The notes under the pieces were generated by a model, which worked only from the letters and a program-made list of their open reading frames with translations, was not told where the DNA came from and ran no database searches. From Methylococcales bacterium (GTDB lineage: Bacteria; Pseudomonadota; Gammaproteobacteria; Methylococcales; Methylomonadaceae), in the NCBI GenBank assembly GCA_030949405.1, contig JAUZSN010000002.1, forward strand, positions 2,466,553 through 2,530,552: a stretch of DNA of 64,000 bases, read 5' to 3'. How positions within the stretch are numbered: position 1 is the stretch's first letter; each line of letters starts with the position of its first letter. A program made the translations under genes and the position numbers. Shown piece by piece: positions 46,116 through 56,768 of the stretch.

Positions 46116-47513
46116 TTGTTACGCTTATTTTTGATCTTTGCATCATTGTTTTTATTACCTGAACTTGGTATGGCTGAGGAATTAGTCACTGCCGTTATTG
46201 AAGAAAAAGAGGGGGCTAATATTTTAGGTCTCACAGGAACCGAACGGGGTATTTATACAGTATTAGTTTTCATCATCGCGTATGGTTTTGTGATGGCAGA
46301 AGAGTTTACAGGGTTAAGTAAATCTAAACCCGTCATCTTAGCGGCTGCCATTATTTGGGCTCATGCCGCTGTATTAGCTACCTCAATAGGTGTCCCTGTT
46401 GAAGAGCTGCATGAAGAAATTGAATTTGATTTAAAAGAATATGCTGCATTAATGCTGTTCTTGCTAGTTGCAATGACTTATATCAACGCCATGGCAGAAC
46501 GAAATGTGTTTGAAGCGTTGCGTTCTTGGATGATTAGAAAAGAATTTAATTATAAACAACTGTTTTGGATTACAGGGGTTATTACCTTTTTCTTATCCGC
46601 CGTTGCTGATAACTTAACGTCTGCTTTATTAGTGGGCGCTGTTGTAACCGCCGTCGGTGCAAATAGCCCTAAATTTATTGCGATTGGTTTTGTGAATTTA
46701 GTGGTTGCTGCTAATGCAGGCGGTGCTTTTAGTCCTTTTGGTGATATTACCACCTTAATGGTATGGCAAGCAGGCTACGCAGAATTCTTTGATTTCTTTA
46801 ATTTATTTATTCCCTCGGTTGTTAACTATATTATTCCAGCTTTTTTCATGTATTTAGCGGTTCCTGATGAAAAACCGCTCGCAACGAACGAAGAAGCCGT
46901 TGTTATGAAACAAGGTGCAATTACTATTTGTATTTTATTTGCCTTAACCATTGCAACCGCCGTTTGTTTTAAACAGTTCTTACATTTACCGCCTTTCATG
47001 GGAATGATGGCAGGGCTTTCAATTTTAATGATTTACGGGTATAAAATTAATTTAATTGAAAAAGAAGCAGAAGAAGTTAATCCTTTTGATATCTTCAATA
47101 AAATTCGTGATGCCGAGTGGGATACGTTATTCTTTTTCTTTGGTGTTGTGTTCTCTGTGGGCGGTTTAGCCTATATTGGTTATTTAGAATTATTATCCGT
47201 TGCGATGTATGATGGCTTAGGTGCAACCGCCGCTAATATTTTAGTGGGTGGATTATCTGCGATTGTTGATAATATTCCTGTGATGTTCGCCGTTTTAAAT
47301 ATGGGTCTGGATATGGACTTATACCAATGGTTATTAGTTACATTAACCGCAGGTGTGGGGGGGTCAATGCTCTCTGTTGGTTCTGCGGCAGGGGTTGCCT
47401 TAATGGGACAATCCAATCATAAATATACTTTTTTCACGCACATGAAATGGACTCCTGTGATTGCCTTAGGCTATTTTGCGAGTATTCTTACGCATTATTT
47501 GGTTAACGGTTAA
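46116..47513 (+). CDS. nhaD: NhaD-type Na+/H+ antiporter
   Basis: Exports Na+ or Li+ in exchange for protons. The 465-residue protein has an N-terminal signal-like helix, about twelve further membrane helices and the NhaD/arsenite-permease-like motifs SAVADNLTSALLVGA and NAGGAFSPFGDITTLMVW in one half and SAIVDNIPVMFAVL in the other, the paired Asp-Asn motifs expected of ion-binding re-entrant hairpins. The start is TTG at 46116 with a strong ribosome-binding site. NhaD is typical of marine and halophilic gammaproteobacteria, so a saline habitat is plausible. Confidence 0.93.
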   Translation: MLRLFLIFASLFLLPELGMAEELVTAVIEEKEGANILGLTGTERGIYTVLVFIIAYGFVMAEEFTGLSKSKPVILAAAIIWAHAAVLATSIGVPVEELHEEIEFDLKEYAALMLFLLVAMTYINAMAERNVFEALRSWMIRKEFNYKQLFWITGVITFFLSAVADNLTSALLVGAVVTAVGANSPKFIAIGFVNLVVAANAGGAFSPFGDITTLMVWQAGYAEFFDFFNLFIPSVVNYIIPAFFMYLAVPDEKPLATNEEAVVMKQGAITICILFALTIATAVCFKQFLHLPPFMGMMAGLSILMIYGYKINLIEKEAEEVNPFDIFNKIRDAEWDTLFFFFGVVFSVGGLAYIGYLELLSVAMYDGLGATAANILVGGLSAIVDNIPVMFAVLNMGLDMDLYQWLLVTLTAGVGGSMLSVGSAAGVALMGQSNHKYTFFTHMKWTPVIALGYFASILTHYLVNG

Positions 47514-47536
47514 ACGTTAACCTTCATTATCGTTTA

Positions 47537-47578
47537 GGTTGCATGTTAGGTCTATGAAAATAAACCTAACATGCAACC
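47537..47578. terminator. perfect 15-bp hairpin after nhaD
   Basis: GGTTGCATGTTAGGT (47537-47551) and ACCTAACATGCAACC (47564-47578) pair exactly around 12 bases. There is no T-run. It may act as the nhaD terminator or be a dispersed palindromic repeat. Confidence 0.6.
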
Positions 47579-47604
47579 CAACCTATAATATCAAAACTAA
47601 ATTC

Positions 47605-48959
47605 ATGAAAACTCAAAATAGCTGGTCTGCTGCTTTTTCTATTTATTTTCAACCGCGTGTCTTGGGAATGATTTTTTTAGGGTTTTCCGCAGGACTGCCT
47701 TTTTTATTAGTTTTTTCTACCCTCTCCGCATGGTTACGTGACGAAGGCACCGCGCGGTCTGTTATTGGTTTTTTTTAGTTGGGTGGGTTTAACGTATTCG
47801 ATTAAAGTTTTTTGGGCCCCGGGCCCCCATTATTGATCGCCTACCTTTACCGTTATTAACAAAATGGTTAGGACGACGACGTAGCTGGATGTTAATCGCA
47901 CAATTAGGCATTGCCGCAGGATTAGTCGGCATGGCGTATTGTGATACGCAAACCCAGTTACAGCAGATTGCTTTATTTGCTGTGATGGTTGCCTTTAGTT
48001 CCGCAACGCAGGATATCGTTATTGATGCTTATCGTATCGAAGCGGTGATTCCAGAATATCAAGGTGCAATGGCCGCCACCTATGTCTTCGGTTATCGTGT
48101 CGCACTCTTAGTTGCAGGTGCAGGCGCACTTTATATTGCTGAATTTATGAGCTGGAAAATTGCTTATTTAGTCATGGCAGCCACCATGTTAGTTGGACTC
48201 ATTTCAACCCTGTTAATTAAAGAGCCTGAGTCCGTTAAAAATAATAACACGGAAGCCATTGAGGCCAAATTAGAACAAAGTTTAGGCATTGAAAAAAATC
48301 ACTCGCCTTTATCACGCCTAACCGCATGGTTTGCAGAAGCAGTCGTTTGCCCCTTTGTTGAATTTTTTACCCGTAATGGTAAATTAGGTTTCTCCATTTT
48401 AGCGTTAATTGCGGTTTATAAAATGAGTGACATCACCATGGGCGTAATGGCAAACCCATTTTATTTAGATTTAGGGTTTAGTAAAAAAGAAATTGCCGAT
48501 GTTAGTAAAGTATTCGGTTTTTTTATGACTATTTTTGGGGCATCATTAGGCGGTATTTTAGTCGTTCGCTATGGACTCATGAAACCCCTTTTATTAGGGG
48601 CTATTTTAGTAGCATTGACTAATTTACTGTTTGCTTTATTAGCCGTTAGCCAAACGAATTTAAGTTTATTAGCCATGGTTATTAGTGCAGATAATCTCAG
48701 TGGAGGGATTGCAACTTCTGTTTTTATTGCCTATTTATCCAGTATGACCCATAGTGCTTATACGGCAACTCAATATGCCCTATTTAGTTCATTAATGACC
48801 TTACCTGCTAAATTTTTAGGGGGATTTTCAGGTGTTATTGTTGATGGCTATGGCTATCAATATTTTTTTATTTATGCGTCAATATTGGGTTTACCTGCTA
48901 TCTTGCTGGTTACATTTTTAATATATCATCAAAATCATAGTAATCATGCGTCAAATTAA
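47605..48959 (+). pseudogene. ampG: AmpG-like muropeptide MFS transporter, frameshifted
   Basis: Major-facilitator permease resembling AmpG, which imports GlcNAc-anhydroMurNAc muropeptides for cell-wall recycling. The start MKTQNSWSAAFSIYFQPRVLGMIFLGFSAGLPFLLV... and, after repair, SWVGLTYSIKVFWAP, IIDRLPLP and GRRRSWMLIAQLG match the family. Two lesions break it: a run of eight T (47769-47776; seven restore the frame) and a 7-bp tandem duplication GGGCCCC at 47814-47827. The remainder (47829-48959) is open through all later helices. It could be genuine inactivation or assembly error. Confidence 0.82.
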
Positions 48960-49432
48960 CGTCATAAAATGAACCTATTTTCTTCAAAAAACAAAACCAA
49001 AGCCTCGCCATTTCAAAAAAGTTTATTATTTAAAATTCCAGCCGTTTTTGTTATTCTACTATTGCTCACCGCATCACTACTTTTTATGATCCTGAATACC
49101 GTGGGCAAAGAACTTCTACAAGAAGAAATGAATGAAGAAGTTCGACTAACAGGAATAAGGATTATTAATCGTTTAGATGAACAAATTAGCCATGCAGAAG
49201 TATTGGCTATTTCTTTAGCAAAAATTTCTGAAAAACTACCCACAGACAGTACGTTACACCAACAATTACTCCCCAATTTAATTAATTATAATAATGCCCA
49301 AGATTTTATTGCCGGTGGGGGTATTTGGCCAGAAGCCTATTTATTTGAAAAAAATACAGAACGACATAGTTTTTTTTGGGGACAAAATAAACAAGGAACG
49401 TTAGAATACTATAATGATTATAATGAGCCTGA

Positions 49433-51266
49433 GTATCTACTTTAAATTTCAGGGTAAAACAAATATCAGACCTGCAAACTTTGCGCTTTTTGAGCGATAA
49501 GATTCGCCATAGACGGCATTTTGAATTCACCACTAACTCGGTCATAAACATAATCATAAAAACTCACGGCTAGTTTTTTAGCCGTTTCAGCAAGACTCAT
49601 AAAACTGTCTTTGATTTTCGTGCCTTTCTCATTTCGAGTCTGGAAGCTTATGTCTCGCGCACGCGCTTGTCTTCTTGCGCCGAGTTCGGCTGCATTATTA
49701 TGTAATGGTAATTTCGGAAGTTCCAAAACTCGCAATAATTCGGTCTTTTTCGCCAGTGTTTTGGCGATGCGATCATTGAGGTCTTCATAATCGCTTGTGG
49801 TTGCAAACAATTCATTAAATCGCGTTAACAACCATGCCTTTTTATCGGGGCAGGGATTTTTTTGATAGTTAAGCAACTCCTTATAATACTCCCAATAGAG
49901 CCCTCGAAAATCGGCTAATGCTTGCTGATGTATTTCCAGAATTGGACGGAGTTTTTTGTAGTGGCGAGCATCGTGAATCCAGCATAACCCCAAATGTTCC
50001 GTCAGTAATTTGAATTGCGGCGCATCGTCTGCAAGCAAGGTTTCAATAACAGGAAAATCCGTTTGTTGCTGATAATAGGCAATGGCGCAAGCTTCGGTGA
50101 CATGCGTTGCCTGTCTTACGCCTAAGGTATTTAAGATCGCTAAGTGCAACTTAAATTGCGCTTCATTCATCACTGTATTGACAGGTATTTGAGCATCAAC
50201 TTTTACCCGCGCTTTATCAGCTAACTTGAACTCGTCAAGCAAGGATTGAGCCTGTTGATTGTAGATATAATGGCGTGGCGCATAATCGGTCAGCACGTCC
50301 AGAACCGATAAACGGTTTTTGTGTTTGGTGGTGAAATAAGCGGTAAACAAGTCGTTGCAGACCACCTGACAATAGTGGTTATCACCGTTGACTCGCGCAC
50401 TGGTATCATCAATCTGCCCGTAATCACTGTTGAGAATACCGCTGCGATAAAGTTCGCTTTTTTCCTGATGCGCCCAGTCATAACCGTCTGTCCATTGCTG
50501 AGAAACATAAGTCGGCGACACTACAATGCCAATATTTTCAAAAAAACCGACCATGGGTTTTTCGGTCACGCCCATCATCTTAAGCATGGGAATCAAGCTA
50601 CGAATTCCAATACCAAATTCGCCCTGACCTCGATCGCCTTCAGGCAATTGGGCGCGGTAATACTTATTTTCAGAAGGTGAATAAAAAATCTCACGGAGAT
50701 ACTTAATATTATTGGTTTTGATGACAATATCTTGAATCACCACTTCCGCAAAGCCTTTAGATACTAAGTCGCTAGGCAAGCCAGTTTTGTCGAGTAGGCA
50801 TTTTAGCGTTTGGTCGATTTTAACTCGTGGGATCTTGGGTTTACGGCGGCGTTTTTTCTTATCCGAGTCCGTATTTTCAGTGTCGTTATTAGTTTCTTTT
50901 TGCGCGTCAACTTGTGCTTTTTTACGTTCGTCTTCGGATGAAATATCATCACCCTTATTATTTTTATTGGGTTTGATATCAGGCTTTCCCTGCTCACCTT
51001 TCAAGCGATTAACCTCGTCACGAAGTTGCTGTAATTCAGTTTCTAAAGACAATTTATCACTGGCTAAGCGTTCAATAAGATTGAATATTTTTTTGACAAT
51101 ATCCTGCGCTTCGCTACTTTCCATTTGAGCGATCGCTTGATAAATGGCGTTAGTTTCAGCCTGTCGGTCGTGGATATTCAAAGTATGTAAATGTTCGTTC
51201 TTTTATGATATGTTGTCAAATCTATTTTAGAAATTTTATCTTTACCCTGAGATTTAAAGTAGATAC
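49433..51266 (-). mobile_element. complete IS66-like element with 8-bp target duplication
   Basis: 1834 bp with inverted ends GTATCTACTTTAAATTTCAGG and, from the other side, GTATCTACTTTAAATCTCAGG. GAGCCTGA lies directly outside both ends (49425-49432 and 51267-51274), an exact 8-bp duplication as expected of the IS66 family. It has one large transposase gene and no tnpA/tnpB, like the single-ORF subgroup. Confidence 0.95.
49466..51181 (-). CDS. IS66-family transposase
   Basis: 571 residues from a TTG start (MNIHDRQAETN). An N-terminal coiled coil (LSLETELQQLRDEVNRLKG), an acidic/basic linker with KKKRRRKPKIPR, then the DDE domain: QIDDTSARVNGDNHYC, LLADDAPQFKLLTEHLGLCWIHDARHYKK and LHNNAAELGARRQARARD, which hold the D, D and E of IS66 transposases. 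It is intact and is probably the source of the deleted copy at 16858. Confidence 0.92.
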   Translation of the reverse strand: MNIHDRQAETNAIYQAIAQMESSEAQDIVKKIFNLIERLASDKLSLETELQQLRDEVNRLKGEQGKPDIKPNKNNKGDDISSEDERKKAQVDAQKETNNDTENTDSDKKKRRRKPKIPRVKIDQTLKCLLDKTGLPSDLVSKGFAEVVIQDIVIKTNNIKYLREIFYSPSENKYYRAQLPEGDRGQGEFGIGIRSLIPMLKMMGVTEKPMVGFFENIGIVVSPTYVSQQWTDGYDWAHQEKSELYRSGILNSDYGQIDDTSARVNGDNHYCQVVCNDLFTAYFTTKHKNRLSVLDVLTDYAPRHYIYNQQAQSLLDEFKLADKARVKVDAQIPVNTVMNEAQFKLHLAILNTLGVRQATHVTEACAIAYYQQQTDFPVIETLLADDAPQFKLLTEHLGLCWIHDARHYKKLRPILEIHQQALADFRGLYWEYYKELLNYQKNPCPDKKAWLLTRFNELFATTSDYEDLNDRIAKTLAKKTELLRVLELPKLPLHNNAAELGARRQARARDISFQTRNEKGTKIKDSFMSLAETAKKLAVSFYDYVYDRVSGEFKMPSMANLIAQKAQSLQV

Positions 51267-52884
51267 GAGCCTGAAACGAAAGGCTATCATCATGAAGAAT
51301 GGTATGTTCCTGCTAAATATATAAATGCTGATGCGGTCTTTTGGTCAAAATCTTATGTAGATCCCTATTCAAATCAGCCGATGGTTACCGTCACCGCGCC
51401 TATGTATAAGGGTAGTGTTTTTTATGGTGTTAGTACGATTGATTTGAAATTAAACGGTTTAAAAAGTTTATTAGAAAACTCAACCAAAGCTTTACAGGGT
51501 TACGCATTTGCGCTTGATCGAAATGGGAAATTTTTATCATTTCCAAAAGAAAAATTAGTGACACGACAGGTTTCAGGAAAACTAGACTATCTTTATTTAA
51601 CGGAATTCATTCAAACTCATTCCGAATTTACAGAAATAGCAACGGCTATTCAAAATTTAAAAAAACCAGAGGCCAGTTTAGCCCATCAACAACTTAGCCA
51701 AAAAATTGCGGATGAAAGCTATCAAATTAATCTTGATGAAGCGGCGGTTATTACAGATATTATTACCACTGAGAAAAATACGCCTTTAATTTTAAAGCCC
51801 ACGCAGTTTATTTTAGACAATGATTATTTTCTCAATAGTCCAGTATTGGTTTCTATTGTTACGATGCCAGAAACGCATTGGAAAATTATTTTAGTCTCTC
51901 CATTGGATAAAATTGCTCAAGCAAGACATTTACTTTACTCACAATTAAGCGTTGTGATGATCGCTTATTTTACCTTTTTAACCCTGTTTATTTTAGGGTA
52001 CTTAAATCGTGTTTTAATTCGGCCTTTAAGGAAAATATCAACCAGTAAAGAGGGTAAAAATATTTTTTTGAATGCCTCTAATGCCAGTGAAATTCAACAA
52101 TTAGCCGATCTATTTAATCAGCGTAGTCAACAATTAACAGAGGTGAGTCGCGCAAAATCTGAATTTTTATCGAATATGAGTCATGAATTTCGGACACCGC
52201 TCAATGCCATTATGGGGTTTTCTCAATTACTAGAAACCAATCCACATTCAACCTTAACAAAGTCCCAGTTAGATTATGTGCATTATATTTATACGGCTAG
52301 TGAACATTTAAACACGTTGATTTCTAATATTTTAGAGTTTTTCAAAAATGGAAGCGGGAAAAATTGAAGCGAAAATGGACACGGTTTGTTTATCTTCCTC
52401 CATTGAACAATGTATTCATACGGCTCAAGGGGCTTTTAAGGATTCAAACGTTCGTTTTATTAACCAGATACCTGAAGAAACTTTTTTTGTTGAAGCCAAT
52501 AAACGTTTAATTTATCAAGTCCTCTTAAATTTATTTTCTAATGCCATTAAATATAACCGCCCAGAAGGCACGGTTACCGTAAAAGCAAGCATCATCAATG
52601 AGCATATTGTTAAGATTTTTGTAACCGATACGGGCTATGGTATTAATGAAGCGGATATGAAAAAACTTTTTCAACCCTTTGAACGCTTATCGGCTAAAAA
52701 TACGACGATTCCAGGAAATGGAATTGGGTTGAGTTTTTGTGAAAAACTCATGGCCTTGATGGAAGGCCGTATTGGTGTTGATACGGTGGTTGATGAAGGG
52801 TCTACTTTTTGGATTGAGTTAAAAAAATCATTGCCCCCCGTAGAGTCGGCTTAACCAACCCTACGAAGGTAGTAATATAAAAAA

Positions 52885-53703
52885 TTAATCACGCAACAAT
52901 TCATTCAATCCTGTTTTACTGCGTGTTTTTTCATCAACCTGTTTAATGATAACCGCACAATATAAACTATGTGAGCCATCTTTAGACGGTAAATTACCCG
53001 AAACGACAACCGACCCCGCAGGAATACGCCCGTAGGTTATTTCACCTGTCATACGGTTAAATATTTTTGTACTTTGCCCAATGTACACGCCCATTGAAAT
53101 AACGGAACCTTCTTCAACAATAACGCCTTCAACAACCTCTGAGCGCGCACCAATGAAACAGTTATCTTCAATGATTGTCGGCCCCGCTTGTAATGGCTCT
53201 AAAACCCCGCCAATACCCACACCGCCTGATAGATGAACATTTTTACCAATTTGAGCACACGAACCGACCGTTACCCAGGTATCAACCATCGTTCCACTAT
53301 CAACATAAGCGCCTATATTCACATACGAAGGCATCAAAACTGTATTAGGGGCAATATAACACCCATGACGGGCATTGGCATTCGGGACAACACGAACCCC
53401 TGCTTTTGCAAAATCATCGGGCGTATACGCGCCAAATTTAGTTTCAACTTTATCGTAATAACGATTTGCACCGCCTTCCATAACACGATTTTCATTAATT
53501 CTAAAAGAAAGCAAAACCGCTTTTTTTAACCATTGGTTAACAACCCATTCGCCCTCAATTTTCTCAGCTACACGCGCTTGACCGTTATCTAATAAATTAA
53601 TAGCGTCTTCAATAGCGTCACGTAATTCGGCACCAACACTCGCTGGGGTAATTTCTGCACGGTTTTCAAAGGAATCATTAATGATTTTTTCTAATTCTGT
53701 CAT
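52885..53703 (-). CDS. dapD: 2,3,4,5-tetrahydropyridine-2,6-dicarboxylate N-succinyltransferase
   Basis: Left-handed beta-helix acyltransferase of the succinylase branch of lysine/diaminopimelate synthesis. In 272 residues: N-terminal helical domain, hexapeptide-repeat region with [38 protein letters not shown] and [17 protein letters not shown], and the C-terminal [10 protein letters not shown]-type end ([12 protein letters not shown]). Length matches E. coli (274). It converges with the broken sensor kinase. Confidence 0.96.
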   Translation of the reverse strand: MTELEKIINDSFENRAEITPASVGAELRDAIEDAINLLDNGQARVAEKIEGEWVVNQWLKKAVLLSFRINENRVMEGGANRYYDKVETKFGAYTPDDFAKAGVRVVPNANARHGCYIAPNTVLMPSYVNIGAYVDSGTMVDTWVTVGSCAQIGKNVHLSGGVGIGGVLEPLQAGPTIIEDNCFIGARSEVVEGVIVEEGSVISMGVYIGQSTKIFNRMTGEITYGRIPAGSVVVSGNLPSKDGSHSLYCAVIIKQVDEKTRSKTGLNELLRD

Positions 53704-53775
53704 AAGTTTTCTTAAGTGATAAAAGTTGGGAAATTTAATTATAGTACTGCGTCATCGTTAATAACCTTACGTCTT

Positions 53776-54552
53776 TTAACGATTACAATTAGGTCGAGTT
53801 CCTGCCGATTGTTGGTAGAGTTGTACGGCTTTCAATAAATGATTATTTAAATCTTGTATCCGTGTTGCATAAGCGGGATGAGTTGACATAAATTCGGGGG
53901 TTTGCTGTCCCTGACTAGCCCGACTCATTTTTTCCCATAAATTAACACTTTCTCTAGGATCAAACCCTGCTTTGGCCATTAAGTCCATCCCCATAATATC
54001 GGCTTCACTTTCATGCGTCCGACTATAGGGTAATAAAACGCCATATTGCGCGCCTAAACCTAATGCACTCAAACCGAGCTGACCTAAAGTAGACTGCGGA
54101 GCTATCGCACCAAGGATGTTTAATCCTTGTTTAAGCGCGCTTTCCTGTGAAATACGCTCATTACTATGCTTTGCTAAAACATGTCCAATTTCATGACCAA
54201 TAACCGCCGCAAGCTGATCTTGATTATCAACCATTTGTATAAGACCGGTATAAACCCCAATTTTATTACCTGGTAAAGCAAACGCATTTAAGGTCTTATC
54301 TTCAAAAACCACCACTTCCCAACGTCCACCAACCTGTTGAACCAAGGCACTTGCAATACAGTTTACAAATTGAGTGTAGTTCGCATTTCGACTAATAGGT
54401 TGTTTAGCCTTTAATTCCTCAAAGGCTTGTTCTCCCATTTGATTCAATTCAGCATCGGGCATAAACGCTATTTGCGTTCGTCCTGTAGGACTCGTTGCGC
54501 AAGCTGTTAAGAGACAGCCAGCTAATAAAGGAAGTAATTTTTTTATAAACAT
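53776..54552 (-). CDS. M48-family zinc metalloprotease lipoprotein (LoiP/BepA-like)
   Basis: 258-residue periplasmic lipoprotein with lipobox LTAC (Cys18), the zinc-binding HEIGH at residues 120-124 and the third ligand in ESEADIMGMDLM, followed by AGFDPRESVNLWEKM and FMSTHPAYATRI. Members degrade or help assemble outer-membrane proteins. It lacks the TPR domain of BepA, so YggG/LoiP is the closest type. Stands alone, downstream of the rnr cluster on the same strand. Confidence 0.9.
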   Translation of the reverse strand: MFIKKLLPLLAGCLLTACATSPTGRTQIAFMPDAELNQMGEQAFEELKAKQPISRNANYTQFVNCIASALVQQVGGRWEVVVFEDKTLNAFALPGNKIGVYTGLIQMVDNQDQLAAVIGHEIGHVLAKHSNERISQESALKQGLNILGAIAPQSTLGQLGLSALGLGAQYGVLLPYSRTHESEADIMGMDLMAKAGFDPRESVNLWEKMSRASQGQQTPEFMSTHPAYATRIQDLNNHLLKAVQLYQQSAGTRPNCNR

Positions 54553-54673
54553 AGCAGATGTCCTTTCTAGGAAAAAAGTAAAAGTGACCCTATTTTAACG
54601 TAACTTCTATTAAAGCCGTTAAAATTTTTCAAGAATTATTTTTAGATAATCGCTTCTTTTTTAATCAACTACG

Positions 54674-55936
54674 TTAATCAATGGTTTCGATCCAACTGCA
54701 ACGCTCTTTGACAATTTCAGCCGTATCCGCATTACCAATACCCCGTGCAATTAAACCAATCACTCGGTCATCAGTATCATAGCCTATATGGGCATCCAAA
54801 GGGTTAGCGACTTTTCCAAGACCAAAAATATCAAATACATTGGCCACATTAATATTAATATTAGTGACTTCAAAACATAAGCGTGAGTCTAAATATTTGT
54901 CCACAAATTGAGGTGGAATTGCATAACTTAATAAATCATTAGGGTCGCTAAAAGCAATAATTGGAGTTTTTGATAACATACGTTCTGAATACAGTTTTCC
55001 CTTGGGCTGACAATACGCCGACTTTTGATTATTAACTTCAGGCAAGCTTCGTCCTAACTGTAACATCGGCAATTGATTTGACATCATGTAAAGGGGCAAC
55101 TGTTTATGCTGTAATGCCAAGGCAATCATTTTTTGTTTTTCTGATATTTTCTGGGATTTATCTTTACTGCCTAAAATTTCAGCAATTTTTTGTAAGCCGT
55201 CAATGATAATTCGACTTCCTAGGCTATGAGAGACAAAAGCATAATGATCGTTAAGAATGCTCTCTATGGAGGATAAACTTTCGGACCAACAAGCCTTTGA
55301 GGATCCTTCGGGTAAATCGTCCCAATGACCACTGGCCATCCAACAAAATGACTGAATAAACGCCGTAAGAATATCTTCTCTACTTTCACCTAAATAGATA
55401 ATAGGGTCAGGGGCGGTATCATTCGTAAACTTTTTCATTATGTCGTTAAGTTTAGTGCGACGAAATGAATATTCCCCTGAATTATCATAGGCGAGTATTT
55501 CTTTATGTTTGGCGGTAATCACTGACCACGTTAACTCATAAAACAATAACTCGCGCTGTTTTGATTTATCTAAAAAACGCTGAACTCTTAAATTCCCTAA
55601 TTTTTTATTTTGATTACTCGGTGAGGTTAGTTCGATATTCTTATGTTGTTTTGAGGTCACCGATAAATCAAGTTCTTTTGCTAATTTTTCCGCAAACTCG
55701 GTGGCATAACCCGGTGAATGATCGCCAACGCCATGGATCATTAAGAGTTTAGTTTTTCCATTACGTGAATGATATAAGTTGGGTTTTAAGCCTTCAAATG
55801 CAGCCCCCCAAATTTCACAGAGTCTATCATCCTCGGCGGCTTGTTTTTCTAAGAAAGCTTCCGCCACACCTTTACCTAAACTAGCGCAACCAGATAACCC
55901 CATAAAAACCAATAATATTAGCGTCTTTTTTATCAT
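54674..55936 (-). CDS. lipoprotein with alpha/beta-hydrolase fold
   Basis: 420 residues with lipobox LSGC (Cys17). The strand-turn LLMIHGVGDHSPGYA fits the oxyanion-hole region of an alpha/beta hydrolase, and FVSHSLGSRIIIDGL is a nucleophile elbow (S-H-S-L-G), so an esterase or lipase-like activity is likely. The substrate is unknown. It lies 7 bp downstream of the 274-residue unknown protein and is probably the last gene of the rnr operon. Confidence 0.7.
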   Translation of the reverse strand: MIKKTLILLVFMGLSGCASLGKGVAEAFLEKQAAEDDRLCEIWGAAFEGLKPNLYHSRNGKTKLLMIHGVGDHSPGYATEFAEKLAKELDLSVTSKQHKNIELTSPSNQNKKLGNLRVQRFLDKSKQRELLFYELTWSVITAKHKEILAYDNSGEYSFRRTKLNDIMKKFTNDTAPDPIIYLGESREDILTAFIQSFCWMASGHWDDLPEGSSKACWSESLSSIESILNDHYAFVSHSLGSRIIIDGLQKIAEILGSKDKSQKISEKQKMIALALQHKQLPLYMMSNQLPMLQLGRSLPEVNNQKSAYCQPKGKLYSERMLSKTPIIAFSDPNDLLSYAIPPQFVDKYLDSRLCFEVTNININVANVFDIFGLGKVANPLDAHIGYDTDDRVIGLIARGIGNADTAEIVKERCSWIETID

Positions 55937-55943
55937 TAAATGC

Positions 55944-56768
55944 TTACTTTTTTTGTTTAGTGAATAGATTTATTCGACTAAAAAATTTACTCGAATGGGT
56001 GTCTTGAGTAGCAACCTCTTGTTCCTCAACATTAATTTCCTCAAGCCATTGTGCTTGTTGCATTTGTAATGCTTCTGCTTTTTTCTGAATTCGTAATTTA
56101 TCTTGATTATTAATATCTAAACGAATGAAATCACTGTCTTTTCTTAACATAAAACGAATGACTTCATCTAATAATTCATCGTTAATTTCATCAGGATCAA
56201 AAGCTTTACTGTAAACATTAAAATCTTCATGATTATTAATTAATAATTTAATTTTTGAATGATTCGTATCCGCTTCAAAACGAAACCGAACAGGAATTTT
56301 TCGAGTAATCGTAAATTGAGCCGCATCAACCCCATTTTTATTTACAAATTGGTTCCAATCAAAGGCTATATTTTTTGAATGTAAAAAAGCCACTTCACTT
56401 TCTATTCGACTACGCCCTTCCAGTCCATAATCAAATGAGCCTTTACCAACACAAACAAACGTAACATTAATCTGTTTAATTTTATCAAAATCAGAAAACC
56501 CGCTATAACCATCGGTATTTATTTGATAATCTTGTTGAGTCAATCCACCTATTTCTGGAAATTTTTGACTGTAATCCTCAATTTCAATGGCTTTTTCAAG
56601 ATAGCCTAAATGCCCTATAATTTCTTTTAAAAAGGTAAATGTTTTTTGCATTTTTGGTAGAATCAGCTCTTGATACGCTTGATCTTGTTGCTGTTGTACT
56701 GTTGTCTCTGCAAATTCCGTTTCTTGCTTAAGATTAGCCTCATTTCTTAATTGGTTAATAATGCTCAT
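55944..56768 (-). CDS. conserved protein of unknown function in the rnr-rlmB operon
   Basis: 274 residues with no recognised domain. The N-terminus is Gln/Glu-rich and likely helical (FAETTVQQQQDQAYQELIL), the middle is a beta-rich soluble part (TFVCVGKGSFDYGLEGR), and the C-terminus is charged and helical. No signal peptide or membrane helix. Its ATG overlaps the rlmB stop by four bases, so it is translated with rlmB. Confidence 0.6.
   Translation of the reverse strand: MSIINQLRNEANLKQETEFAETTVQQQQDQAYQELILPKMQKTFTFLKEIIGHLGYLEKAIEIEDYSQKFPEIGGLTQQDYQINTDGYSGFSDFDKIKQINVTFVCVGKGSFDYGLEGRSRIESEVAFLHSKNIAFDWNQFVNKNGVDAAQFTITRKIPVRFRFEADTNHSKIKLLINNHEDFNVYSKAFDPDEINDELLDEVIRFMLRKDSDFIRLDINNQDKLRIQKKAEALQMQQAQWLEEINVEEQEVATQDTHSSKFFSRINLFTKQKK

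Larger units (their letters stand above)
48969..52854 (+). pseudogene. sensor histidine kinase split by an IS66-like element and a frameshift
   Basis: Membrane sensor kinase starting at 48969, 9 bp after the ampG-like gene. N-terminal membrane helix at about residues 23-46, then a Cache-like periplasmic domain that is cut at 49432 and resumes at 51275 (HHEEWYVPAKYINADAVFWS, DPYSNQPMVTV). A second helix follows (MIAYFTFLTLFILGYL), then the HisKA box FLSNMSHEFRTPLNAIMGF and HATPase motifs NLFSNAIKYNRPEG, DTGYGI and GNGIGLSF. A run of five T near 52340 shifts the frame between ILEF and KMEAGKIEAK; four T would restore it. No receiver domain or partner regulator is in the window. Confidence 0.85.

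Noticed and set aside
47537-47578. Riboswitch or regulatory RNA upstream of the ampG-like gene
   Set aside because: Only a single perfect stem is present, without conserved junction elements; a terminator or repeat is simpler.
50787-51128. Frame opposite the IS66-like transposase, repeated at 16996-17337
   Set aside because: It recurs only because the IS recurs; it is antisense to the transposase.
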